From Nonomuraea antri (lineage in GTDB: Bacteria > Actinomycetota > Actinomycetes > Streptosporangiales > Streptosporangiaceae): a stretch of DNA of 52,374 nt. Location of the stretch: positions 1 through 52,374 of the forward strand of contig NZ_JABCPZ010000053.1 in NCBI RefSeq assembly GCF_013283785.1, in the 5' to 3' direction. Numbering within the stretch: the stretch's first letter is position 1; each line of letters starts with the position of its first letter. The position numbers and the translations under genes were made by a program. The notes under the pieces were generated by a model. That model was not told the origin of the DNA. It saw only the letters and a program-made list of their open reading frames with translations, and made no database searches. Positions 43,097 to 50,390 of this stretch are shown here, piece after piece.

Positions 43097-44286
43097 GACT
43101 CCTCGCACTGGCCGCCCTCCTGCTGTCGCAGGCACTCCCCGCCACGACCGGGACGACTCCCGCATCCGCGCTTCCCGTCACGACCGGAGCGGTTTCCGCG
43201 CAAGCGTCGCGGGTCGCGGTCGGTGCGTCTCCCGAGTGCGGCTCCCGCGACGACGTCGCCGTCAGCTTCCTGGAGCCGGGCGGCGGCGTGTACCTCCTGT
43301 CGGCCGGCCGGTTCACGCGGCTGCCCGGACCGGCCGGCGGCGGTTTCGGCACCGCGCTCGCCATGGCCGACGTGGACGGCGACCAGTGCGTCGACGTGGT
43401 GGTGGGCGCCCCAGAGACCAAGGTGGCGGGGAAGAGACTCGCGGGCGCGGTCTACGTCATCACCGCGCGCGGGACCAAACGCATCGTCGCTCCGCGGCCC
43501 CGGGCCGACACCCGCTTCGGCGCTGCGGTCGCGGCATCGGGCGGCATCGTCGCCATCGGCGCGCCGTCCGAGGGGAAGGGCGGCGCCGTGTACGTTCTCG
43601 CCGGGGGAACCTTGCGGCGGATCACCCAGGACACTCCGGGCGTTCCCGGCAACGACGAGTGGGCGGACCGCTTCGGAACGACCCTCGCGTTCGGCCCGGG
43701 CGGGCTCGCGGTCGGCGCGCCCTTGGAGGCCGAGGACGGTCCCGGGCGGCAGGACCGCGCCCGGCAGCGTCCCGAGACCGGCGCCGTGACGGTCATCCGC
43801 GACGTCACCGCCAGGAAGCTGACCGCGGCCCGGCTGCCGACGCCCCCGGCCTTCAGCACGGCCACCGAGACCGGAGTCAGGTGCGTGCACGCCGGACGGA
43901 GCCTGGCCTGGTCGCGGGAGGCGGGGCTCGCGGTCGGAGGGTCGAACTGTGGCCAGGTCCAGATGTACGGCGCCGACCTGAAACCGGCGCGCACCCTGGC
44001 CCACCCGCTCGGCCCGTACACCGGTCAGACGCCCCGGCTGGCCGCGTCGAACGAGCAGATCGCGGTGCTCTGGACGACGCCGAACCCGCAGCCCGCCACC
44101 CTGCAGACCCTGGGGGCGGACGGCGACCGCCACCGCACCGTGTCCGGCGTCAGGCTGACCTACAACGGGACCAGGATCGTGCTCGGCCAGTTCGGCGCGG
44201 TGACCTTCCTCGACACCCGGACCGGCGGAACGGAAACGATCAAGGCGCCCATCGGCGGCGGCTGGGACGACCCGATCGCGGGCTGA
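43093..44286 (+). CDS. FG-GAP propeller protein, secreted paralogue
   Basis: 397 residues. A signal peptide (about 1-27) lacks a lipobox cysteine, so this copy should be released or held otherwise. Propeller blades match the preceding gene: MADVDGDQCVDVVVGAP, FGAAVAASGGIVAIGAP and LRRITQDTPGVP against LRAITQDSPGVP there. The calcium loop is intact in DVDGDQCVD. Translation is coupled to the upstream gene. A complex of the two proteins on the cell surface is plausible. Confidence 0.83.
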   Translation: MRLLALAALLLSQALPATTGTTPASALPVTTGAVSAQASRVAVGASPECGSRDDVAVSFLEPGGGVYLLSAGRFTRLPGPAGGGFGTALAMADVDGDQCVDVVVGAPETKVAGKRLAGAVYVITARGTKRIVAPRPRADTRFGAAVAASGGIVAIGAPSEGKGGAVYVLAGGTLRRITQDTPGVPGNDEWADRFGTTLAFGPGGLAVGAPLEAEDGPGRQDRARQRPETGAVTVIRDVTARKLTAARLPTPPAFSTATETGVRCVHAGRSLAWSREAGLAVGGSNCGQVQMYGADLKPARTLAHPLGPYTGQTPRLAASNEQIAVLWTTPNPQPATLQTLGADGDRHRTVSGVRLTYNGTRIVLGQFGAVTFLDTRTGGTETIKAPIGGGWDDPIAG

Positions 44287-44421
44287 GCCCGGACCCTCGC
44301 GCGGAACTCGGCCGGGTCGAGCAGAGCCGTGTACCGGACTCCTGCCCAGGCCGACGCCGCCACGCTTCAGCCAAGGGGCACATCCAGATCCACGGTCAGG
44401 CGGCCGAACTGATGCCCGGCT

Positions 44422-45276
44422 TCAGGTGGCGAGGTGGGCCGCGAGCCGGTCGGCGGCGGAGCGGGGCTCGCGGCCGAGGAGTTCGGCCAGCAAGGGGTCG
44501 GCTTCGGCGAAGTAGCGCGCGCGGGCCGCCTGATACCAGGTGAGCATGAGCCGGGCCAGCTGCTCCGGCACGCCGGTCGTGATGCGCTCGGCGACCCACC
44601 GTTCGTCGTCCAGGACGATGCGCTCGATGGTGCGACCAGTGAGGTCAGAGGCGATATCGGCGAAATCGTCGAAGGTGACGGCGGTCGGCGCGGTAAGGGT
44701 GACAGGACCGTCGAAGGCGCGATCACCGGCGAGGATGACCGCGGTGGCCTCGGCTATGTCGGCACGGTCGGTGTACGGGACGGGGCCGTCCGCCGGCTGA
44801 GCGATCACGCCGGTCCGCTGCCATGGGCCGAGAACCTGGTCGAGCGGACCGTAGGCGCCGTTGCGCAGTGCGGTCCAGGCGACTCCGGAGCGTGCGAGGA
44901 TCGCCTCGGTGGCGATGTGGATGTCCGACGGCGGGTACGGGTTGCCGGGGACGGCGCCCTGCTGGCTCGTGTAGAGGATCCGCCGGGCGCCGGCCGCGAC
45001 CGCGGCCTCGATGGCGTCGCGGTGCAGTCCGACCATGTCGGCGGCCGGGTCGTTGCCGGACACCAGCAGGACCTGCTCGGCGCCGGCGAACGAGTCACGC
45101 AGCGCGGCCGGGTTCTCGTAGGAACCCTGCCGCACGCGCACGCCGCGGTCGGCGAAGTGCTGCGCCTTGGCGACGTCGCGGACGCTGACACCGATCTGGC
45201 CGGCGGGTACGCGCTCGAGGAGATGCTCGACGGTGGCCCCGCCCAGCCCACCGGTGGCGCCGGTGACAACGATCAT
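44422..45276 (-). CDS. NmrA-like NAD(P)-binding oxidoreductase
   Basis: 284 residues, atypical short-chain dehydrogenase (NmrA/QorB type). Rossmann start MIVVTGATGGLGGATVEHLL, then VLLVSGNDPAADMVG and RILYTSQQGAVPG. The Tyr-x-x-x-Lys of classical SDRs is missing, as expected for the group; quinone reductase or redox-sensor roles are known. GGAAGG lies 8 bases before ATG 45276. It is divergent from a TetR gene across a region with a palindrome. Confidence 0.88.
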   Translation of the reverse strand: MIVVTGATGGLGGATVEHLLERVPAGQIGVSVRDVAKAQHFADRGVRVRQGSYENPAALRDSFAGAEQVLLVSGNDPAADMVGLHRDAIEAAVAAGARRILYTSQQGAVPGNPYPPSDIHIATEAILARSGVAWTALRNGAYGPLDQVLGPWQRTGVIAQPADGPVPYTDRADIAEATAVILAGDRAFDGPVTLTAPTAVTFDDFADIASDLTGRTIERIVLDDERWVAERITTGVPEQLARLMLTWYQAARARYFAEADPLLAELLGREPRSAADRLAAHLAT

Positions 45277-45334
45277 GTTCTTGACCTTCCTGAACGCCCG
45301 CGGCGTCCGTCTCGGCGGTGGGCGAGTCATAAGT

Positions 45335-45349
45335 TGACCACTAGGGTCA
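45335..45349. promoter_or_regulatory. Candidate TetR operator
   Basis: TGACC-ACTAG-GGTCA, a perfect 5-bp inverted repeat, lies between the NmrA-like gene and the TetR gene. A related half-site pair CTGACC ... GAGTCA sits about 40-55 bases to the right. Confidence 0.45.
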
Positions 45350-45423
45350 GGTTCTCTTCCGTCTATGACCGTAGGTAAACTGACCTGGCGAGTCAAATTA
45401 GCGCTGACGGGCGACAGGAAGGG

Positions 45424-46038
45424 ATGGTGAGGGCCTTGACCGGTGGGGTGCCATCGGAATCCCGGCTGCGCGCCGACGCCCGGCGTAATTCCCGGCAGAT
45501 CCGCTCCGCCGCGATCGGCGCCTTCCGGGGACGAGGCCTGACGGTGCCCCTGGAGGAGGTGGCCAAGGCGGCCGGGGTGAGCAAGGCCACGATCTTCAAC
45601 CGGTTCGGCGGGCGCATCGGCCTCATCGAAGCCGTCATCGAAGAGGTCGTGGCGAGTGAGCTGTTCGCCGTCATCGACCACGCCCGGACCATCGACGACG
45701 CCGGCGAGCGGATCACGTACTACCTCACCGCGATCCGCGACCTCCAGTACCGCCAGCCCGCGTTCAACGACGTCCTGTTGCAGACATATCCGCACTCGCA
45801 GCAGCTCATGGAGATCTGCCGCGTCGGAAGCGAGGCCAACGAAGAGCTCATCGCGGCGGCGCGGACCTCCGGTGCGCTGCGGCCGGAGTTCACCGCGGAC
45901 GACCTCCACGCGCTCGTCGTCGACAACGCCCTCGCACTCAAGCACGGCACGCGCCCGCCCCGGGACGACTACGACCGCCGCACCCTTTACCTCCTGGACG
46001 GAATCCGAGGGCCCTCCTCCACCTCCGGCGGCCGATGA
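45424..46038 (+). CDS. TetR-family regulator
   Basis: 204 residues. The DNA-binding helices include NSRQIRSAAIGAFRGRGL and VPLEEVAKAAGVSKATIFNRFGGRIGLIEAV; the remainder is helical. Start ATG 45424 fits a GGAAGG site about 5 bases upstream. Divergent from the NmrA-like oxidoreductase, its likely target. Confidence 0.9.
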   Translation: MVRALTGGVPSESRLRADARRNSRQIRSAAIGAFRGRGLTVPLEEVAKAAGVSKATIFNRFGGRIGLIEAVIEEVVASELFAVIDHARTIDDAGERITYYLTAIRDLQYRQPAFNDVLLQTYPHSQQLMEICRVGSEANEELIAAARTSGALRPEFTADDLHALVVDNALALKHGTRPPRDDYDRRTLYLLDGIRGPSSTSGGR

Positions 46039-46240
46039 CAACGCCCTGGCCTTCCGGGGAGTACGCCGACACCAGGCTGTCGCAGCCGAGCGCGGCGGAC
46101 CCGGTGTCTCGGATCGGGCCGGGGTGCCGACGGTCGGAGACGGAGCAGATGAACGAGCGTGGCCCGCTATCGCGACAAGCCGGTCTCGCGCGGCAAGGTC
46201 CTCCGGCTGGAGCGGCATCCCTGGCGAGTGCCGTTCAGAG

Positions 46241-46273
46241 GCACGGGCGGGGCACGGGCGGGGCACGGTGGTG
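46241..46273. repeat. Three 11-bp tandem units
   Basis: GCACGGGCGGG is present twice and once in altered form, just beyond the end of the SDR gene. The rest of 46039-46240 contains no recognisable gene in either strand. Confidence 0.7.
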
Positions 46274-46280
46274 CAGGCGG

Positions 46281-47048
46281 TCAGCTGGGCTGGCCGGTGG
46301 GCATGATGGTGACCTGCTGGAGGTTCGCCCGGGGCGGCAGGCTCGCGATGAACCCGACGGTCTGCGCGACGTCCTGCGGCGTGAGCCACTCCATCGTCTC
46401 CTTGGAGCCGTCCAGCCACGCCCGCGCGCCCTCGTCCGTGACGTGATCCTGCAGCTCGGTGCCGACGATCCCCGGTTCGATCGCCGAGACCCGCACGTTC
46501 CTGGCCCCCAGCTCGGCCCGCAGGTGCCGGGACAGGTGGGTGACGTACGCCTTGGTCGCGGAGTAGACGGCGAAGTTCGGGAAGATGTTCTGCGCCGCGA
46601 TGGAGGAGGTGTTGATCAGGTCGGCCACGCCGCGCGTACCCGCGGCCTCGACGAGCTGGGGGACGAACGCGCCGATCACGTTCATCAGCCCCGTGATGTT
46701 GAGGTCGATCTGGCGCTGCCACTGGTCGGCGGCCAGCTCCTCGATGGGGGCGGGCAGCATGACGCCCGCGTTGTTCAACAGCAGGTCGGCGCCGCCCAGC
46801 TCGGCCGCGACCCGCTCGGCGACGGCCCGCGTCGCCACCGCGTCGGTGACGTCGGTCGCCAGCGCCAGCGCCTGGCCCCCGGCCTTCCCGATCCGGACGA
46901 CGAGGTCGTCCAGCCGTTCCGCGCGCCGCGCCACGACGACCACACGGGCGCCCAGCACGGCCAGCCGCTCGGCCGAGGCCTCGCCGATCCCGCTGGACGC
47001 GCCGGTGACGACGGCCACGCGGCCGGCGAGAGGGGTTGCTGCGTTCAT
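46281..47048 (-). CDS. Classical short-chain dehydrogenase (SDR)
   Basis: 255 residues. NAD(P) motif TGASSGIG, NNAG, the serine in INTSSIAAQ and the active YSATK lysine/tyrosine are all present. ATG 47048 was chosen because it gives the standard N-terminus; in-frame upstream sequence runs through the repeat array. It lies divergent from an MmyB-type regulator; SDR/MmyB-regulator pairs are common in actinobacteria and the regulator usually controls the SDR. Confidence 0.92.
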   Translation of the reverse strand: MNAATPLAGRVAVVTGASSGIGEASAERLAVLGARVVVVARRAERLDDLVVRIGKAGGQALALATDVTDAVATRAVAERVAAELGGADLLLNNAGVMLPAPIEELAADQWQRQIDLNITGLMNVIGAFVPQLVEAAGTRGVADLINTSSIAAQNIFPNFAVYSATKAYVTHLSRHLRAELGARNVRVSAIEPGIVGTELQDHVTDEGARAWLDGSKETMEWLTPQDVAQTVGFIASLPPRANLQQVTIMPTGQPS

Positions 47049-47150
47049 GGTGCAAGCCTTCCGAGTCATCCGCGGCCCATCGCCGCGGTCCTTCACCAGC
47101 ACACCAGCCCGCACCCCCTTCCCGAGGCGCCCGAACGGTCCCTGCCCGGG

Positions 47151-47225
47151 CAGGTAACGGTGAGACCGGTAACGGTGAGACCGGTAACCGTGAGGCAGGT
47201 AACCGTGAGACCGGTAACCGTGAGG
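47151..47225. repeat. Five 15-bp direct repeats in the SDR/regulator divergent region
   Basis: Units of consensus YMGGTAACSGTGAGR are repeated at 47151, 47166, 47181, 47196 and 47211, with a decayed sixth (47226-47240). The array occupies the gap between the SDR start (47048) and the regulator start (47290). Units are close to perfect, differing mostly at c/g in AACSG and the last base. Non-coding; an iteron-like operator for the adjacent regulator is the simplest reading. Confidence 0.8.
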
Positions 47226-47289
47226 CAGGTACTGGCAGGGCCACCTCCGTGCACCTGGGCAGCCCGATCGTCCCTGCACACTGGAGGGC

Positions 47290-48132
47290 ATGGACCGCAG
47301 TCGCGAACTCGCCGACTTCCTGCGCTCACGCCGAGCCAGGATCACACCGGACCAAGCCGGGCTGCCTGCCGACGGCCGCGCGCGTCGGGTGTCCGGCCTG
47401 CGCCGCGACGAGGTCGCCAGACTGGCCGGGGTCAGCACCGAGTACTACACCCGGCTCGAACAGGGCCGCGCCGGTCACCCCTCGCCCGAGGTCGTCGAGT
47501 CGCTCGCGCGGGCACTTCAGCTCGACCCCGCCGAACGCGAGCACCTCACCGACCTGCTGGCTCGTCCCGCCCGCCACGCCCCCATCAGCCCCCAGCGGGT
47601 CAGGCCCGGCCTCCACCTGATGCTCCAGACCCTCCACGACGTGCCCGCCTTCATCCTCGGCCGCCGTACGGACGTCCTGGCCGCCAACCGCCTGGCCCGC
47701 GAGGTATTGACCGACTTCGAGGCACTCCCCGTGCCTCAGCGGAACATGGCCCGCTACTACCTGCTCGACCCAGAAGCCCGGACCCGCACCGGCGACTGGG
47801 AACGCGTCGCCGCGGAAACCGTCGCCATGCTCCGCCTGGAGGCCGGCCGCTATCCCCAGGATCGCCGGCTCGCCGACCTCGTCGGCGAACTCACCCTGCG
47901 CTCGCCGGAGTTCAGCTCCTGGTGGAACGATCACCGCGTGCTGCGCCGCACGCACGGCACCAAGCGTTACCACCACCCCCTCGTCGGCGAACTGCACTTC
48001 CACTACGAGTCCCTCCAGCCTCCTGGCGACCCCGACCAGACCTTGTGCGTCTACAACGTCGAGCCGGGCTCCCCGACCGCGCAAGCGCTCCGGCTCCTCA
48101 GCAGCTGGGCGGCCCCCACCGCCGCACCTTGA
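47290..48132 (+). CDS. XRE/MmyB-family regulator
   Basis: 280 residues. An N-terminal helix-turn-helix (about 28-80, RRDEVARLAGVSTEYYTRLEQG) is joined to the MmyB ligand-binding PAS-like domain (about 100-270, RRTDVLAANRLAREVL, RYHHPLVGELHFHYESL). A CACACT hexamer and GGAGGG sit before the ATG. It is divergent from the SDR across the repeat array, which is probably its binding site. Confidence 0.9.
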   Translation: MDRSRELADFLRSRRARITPDQAGLPADGRARRVSGLRRDEVARLAGVSTEYYTRLEQGRAGHPSPEVVESLARALQLDPAEREHLTDLLARPARHAPISPQRVRPGLHLMLQTLHDVPAFILGRRTDVLAANRLAREVLTDFEALPVPQRNMARYYLLDPEARTRTGDWERVAAETVAMLRLEAGRYPQDRRLADLVGELTLRSPEFSSWWNDHRVLRRTHGTKRYHHPLVGELHFHYESLQPPGDPDQTLCVYNVEPGSPTAQALRLLSSWAAPTAAP

Positions 48133-48554
48133 CGGAGCACCCCGGGTGGTGATCGCGGACGCGGGGGGCGCCGAGGATGCGCTTGGCCACCTGGTACTCG
48201 ACGCCCTTACGGTGGCACGCGGCCGCTCGGCGTAGCCTTCGAGGCCGCCGCCGTCCCCGGAAGGCCGGGGGGCAGGCGTGACCGCGCGTCGTCTTTGGGG
48301 AAGCCGATGGACAGGCGCGGCCGCCGCTGTTTTCGGGGAGGCCGATGGGCAGGCGTGACCCCCGTGGTCTTCGAGGAGGGGGAGGCGCGGCCGTCGTTGT
48401 CATCGGGCGGGCAGGCGCGGCTCGCCGCCGCCGCAGCGCGGGTGGACGGTGTCGCAGGCGGCCTGGCGCACTCCTCGGCCATGAGGTTCGTGATCGATGC
48501 CGCTGCCGGTCGACCGAGGCCCCGGCCCGGCAAGCATGCGGTAGGTTGCCCGTC
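48133..48554. other. Gene-free stretch with decayed tandem repeats
   Basis: 422 bases without a supported gene. CAGGCG-centred units recur at about 39, 38, 32 and 30 base spacing (centres near 48273, 48312, 48350, 48382, 48412), alternating caggcgtgacc and caggcgcggc, with intervening ttTTCGGGGA-type segments. In one minus-strand frame this gives Pro/Ala/Arg-rich repeats, unlikely to be real protein. A TAGGTT -10 for the next gene lies at 48542-48547. Confidence 0.6.
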
Positions 48555-49094
48555 GTGATCGAACTCGGACCCATCGCCTGGCCGCCTGCCCCGATCAGGA
48601 CCGAGCGGCTCGTGCTCCGTGAGCCCGAAGCCCGGGACCGTGCGGCGTTCATCGAGCTGCTCGCCTCGCCGGAGGTGCACACCTACCTCGGCGGTCCCCG
48701 TCCGCGTGACGAGCTTGAGCGCGAGATGCCCGAGGTGCCCGAGCGGTGGCCCGGGAGCTTCGTCGTTGATCTCGACGGGGCGATGATCGGCCAGATCCTG
48801 CTCAGGAGAGCGACCGGGCACCGTAGCCCGGTTGCGGTGGGGAAGGCCGATCTCGGCTACCTCTTCCTACCCCAGGCCTGGGGGTACGGGTACGCCGCCG
48901 AGGCGTGCGCGGCGGCACTCGGCTGGTTCGACGGCGTACTTCCCGGCGAGCCGGTCGTGCTCACCACCCAGAGCGCCAACGTCGGCTCGATGCGCCTCGC
49001 CGCGAAGCTGGGGTTCATCGAGGTGGAGCGGTTCCACGCCTGGGACGCCGAGCAGTGGCTCGGCCTGCGGTCCCCGGTCACACCGCCCGCTTGA
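48555..49094 (+). CDS. GNAT N-acetyltransferase
   Basis: 179 residues. RimJ/RimL-type acetyltransferase: RTERLVLREPEARDRAAF start, acetyl-CoA loop near QAWGYGYAAEAC and the NVGSMRLAAKLGFIEVER end. GTG 48555 is chosen because TAGGTT ends 7 bases upstream; the open frame continues upstream through the repeat region but without protein-like sequence. The acceptor amine is unknown. Confidence 0.87.
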   Translation: MIELGPIAWPPAPIRTERLVLREPEARDRAAFIELLASPEVHTYLGGPRPRDELEREMPEVPERWPGSFVVDLDGAMIGQILLRRATGHRSPVAVGKADLGYLFLPQAWGYGYAAEACAAALGWFDGVLPGEPVVLTTQSANVGSMRLAAKLGFIEVERFHAWDAEQWLGLRSPVTPPA

Positions 49095-49132
49095 CCGAAC
49101 GCCCGGCGGCTCGTAGAGGTCCCGCCGCGACG

Positions 49133-49351
49133 TCAGCTTCTTCCGAGCACCTGCTGGGCCGCCTCGGCCACGCACTGGTCGGCCGCCTTGCGGTCGGCGT
49201 CGGACTGAGTCTCGGACAGCTTGCTCTGGATCGCCAGGTTCGGGTCCGCCTGGGCGTCGGCCGTAGGGCTGACGGGCAGGCCGTTCGTCTCCTCGGGGTA
49301 GACGTGCATCGCGAACACCCCGAAGCCATACTTCGCACGATATTTCCGCAC
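49133..49351 (-). pseudogene. C-terminal fragment of an unknown exported or lipoprotein gene
   Basis: 72 residues from GTG 49351 read well (YGFGVFAMHVYPEETNGLP ... DRKAADQCVAEAAQQVLG). The same frame stays open and protein-like upstream of that GTG (QAKPAKQESDEERRRVSGEY to about 49420 and further), but no ATG, GTG or TTG and no signal peptide can be found before the neighbouring gene's stop region. It therefore looks like a gene that has lost its 5' end. No family is recognised. Confidence 0.5.
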
Positions 49352-49493
49352 CGCCTGGTATTCACCCGATACGCGGCGCCGCTCCTCGTCGCTTTCCTGC
49401 TTCGCCGGCTTGGCCTGACGCGGCGCGGGCGCGGGACCCCGACGCGCGCGGCCGGGTGGTTCCTCGTTTCGCCTGTCGCGCGACGACGGGGGA

Positions 49494-50159
49494 TCAGCCA
49501 GGCTTGGCGGGGTTCTTCGCGGCCCAGGCCAGGGCCAGGCCGCCGAGCAGAGCGGTGGGCTGATGCGGCATCAACAGCACCGCCACGACTCCGGCGAGCA
49601 CGAGCAGGACGCACGCGCCCCGCGGGATACCCCGCCCGCGCCAACCGGCGACGGCGAGCGCGGCGAAGCCGACCGCGCACAGCAGCATCTTGGGAACCAC
49701 GCCCAGGAAGGCCGGCAGGCCGGGGCTGTCCCACTGGGCGTCGGTGACCGTCCCCGCGAAGTCCACGCCGATGGTGGCCATGGCCCAGGCGATCGTGGCC
49801 AGGAACGCACACCCCAGCCCGGCGGTGACGGCGGCCCAGCGCGGCAGTCGCAGCGGGCCGGCCAGTGCGGGCAGGGCGAGGGCGACCGTGACGAAACCGA
49901 TGGTGATCAGCACGTTGGCGGTGACGCAGAGCGGGCTGCGCACGGCCTCGCGGCCGCTGAGGTCGGACAGCAGGAAGAAGCTGGAGATGTAGGCGGCGGC
50001 GCCCATCGCGCCGACCAGGCCGCCGGCGACGACGGCGAACTGCGGGGTGAGAACCCGGCCGGCCGCGCCGGTGGAGCCGGAAGAGCTGGTGGAGCCGGAA
50101 GGGCCGTGAAGGCTGGAAGAGCCGTGGGGACTGTGGGAGCCGGGGGAGGTCGTGGACAT
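49494..50159 (-). CDS. Multi-pass membrane protein of unknown function
   Basis: 221 residues. The first ~35 are Ser/Gly/His-rich (STTSPGSHSPHGSSS), then five to six hydrophobic helices (e.g. FAVVAGGLVGAMGAAAYISS, LITIGFVTVALALPALAG, MLLCAVGFAALAVAG, CVLLVLAGVVAVLLM). The long in-frame extension beyond 50159 lies antisense to the sensor kinase and is not coding. The function is unknown; it is divergent from the kinase and shares the palindromic region, so they may be co-regulated. Confidence 0.7.
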   Translation of the reverse strand: MSTTSPGSHSPHGSSSLHGPSGSTSSSGSTGAAGRVLTPQFAVVAGGLVGAMGAAAYISSFFLLSDLSGREAVRSPLCVTANVLITIGFVTVALALPALAGPLRLPRWAAVTAGLGCAFLATIAWAMATIGVDFAGTVTDAQWDSPGLPAFLGVVPKMLLCAVGFAALAVAGWRGRGIPRGACVLLVLAGVVAVLLMPHQPTALLGGLALAWAAKNPAKPG

Positions 50160-50315
50160 GGCTTGCCTTTCGAGCGATCGGCGACGAAACGGCCGGCGAG
50201 CGGAACAGCGATCCGCGAGGCCGACGCCGCCAAGCGTGCGACGAAGGCGCCGTCCCGGGCAGCGGCCGAGCGGCCGATTCCGCCGTTCCGCCACCGGGCG
50301 GAAGCGCCCGCCGGT

Positions 50316-50353
50316 TTCCCCCGTACGGGGGAACGAGCCTTCGGCCGTACGGC
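50316..50353. promoter_or_regulatory. Two GTAC-centred palindromes in the kinase promoter region
   Basis: A perfect 18-bp palindrome TTCCCCCGTACGGGGGAA (50316-50333) and a 10-bp GCCGTACGGC (50344-50353) have centres 24 bp apart, on one face of the helix. A TACCCT hexamer (50379-50384) ends 6 bases before GTG 50391, suggesting a leaderless kinase transcript beginning downstream of these sites. Confidence 0.6.
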
Positions 50354-50390
50354 GGTATCGCAGCCGGGCACCGGACCGTACCCTGCGATC

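Noticed and set aside
44287..44421. Possible remnant after the second FG-GAP gene (GHQFGRLTVDLDVPLG in a minus frame)
   Set aside because: Too short and without start, domain or neighbours to support a gene.
47151..47225. CRISPR array
   Set aside because: Units are directly abutting 15-mers with no spacers and there are no cas genes.
44422..47244. A 940-residue fusion of an SDR-like part with the NmrA-like enzyme
   Set aside because: The upstream part is out of frame with the real SDR and antisense to the TetR gene; a ribosome site and Rossmann start mark ATG 45276.
47093..47329. Coding reading of the 15-bp repeats (VTVRP or TGLTVTC-type repeats)
   Set aside because: All frames stay open simply because the unit is 15 bases; there is no start, ribosome site or domain, and it lies in a divergent promoter region.
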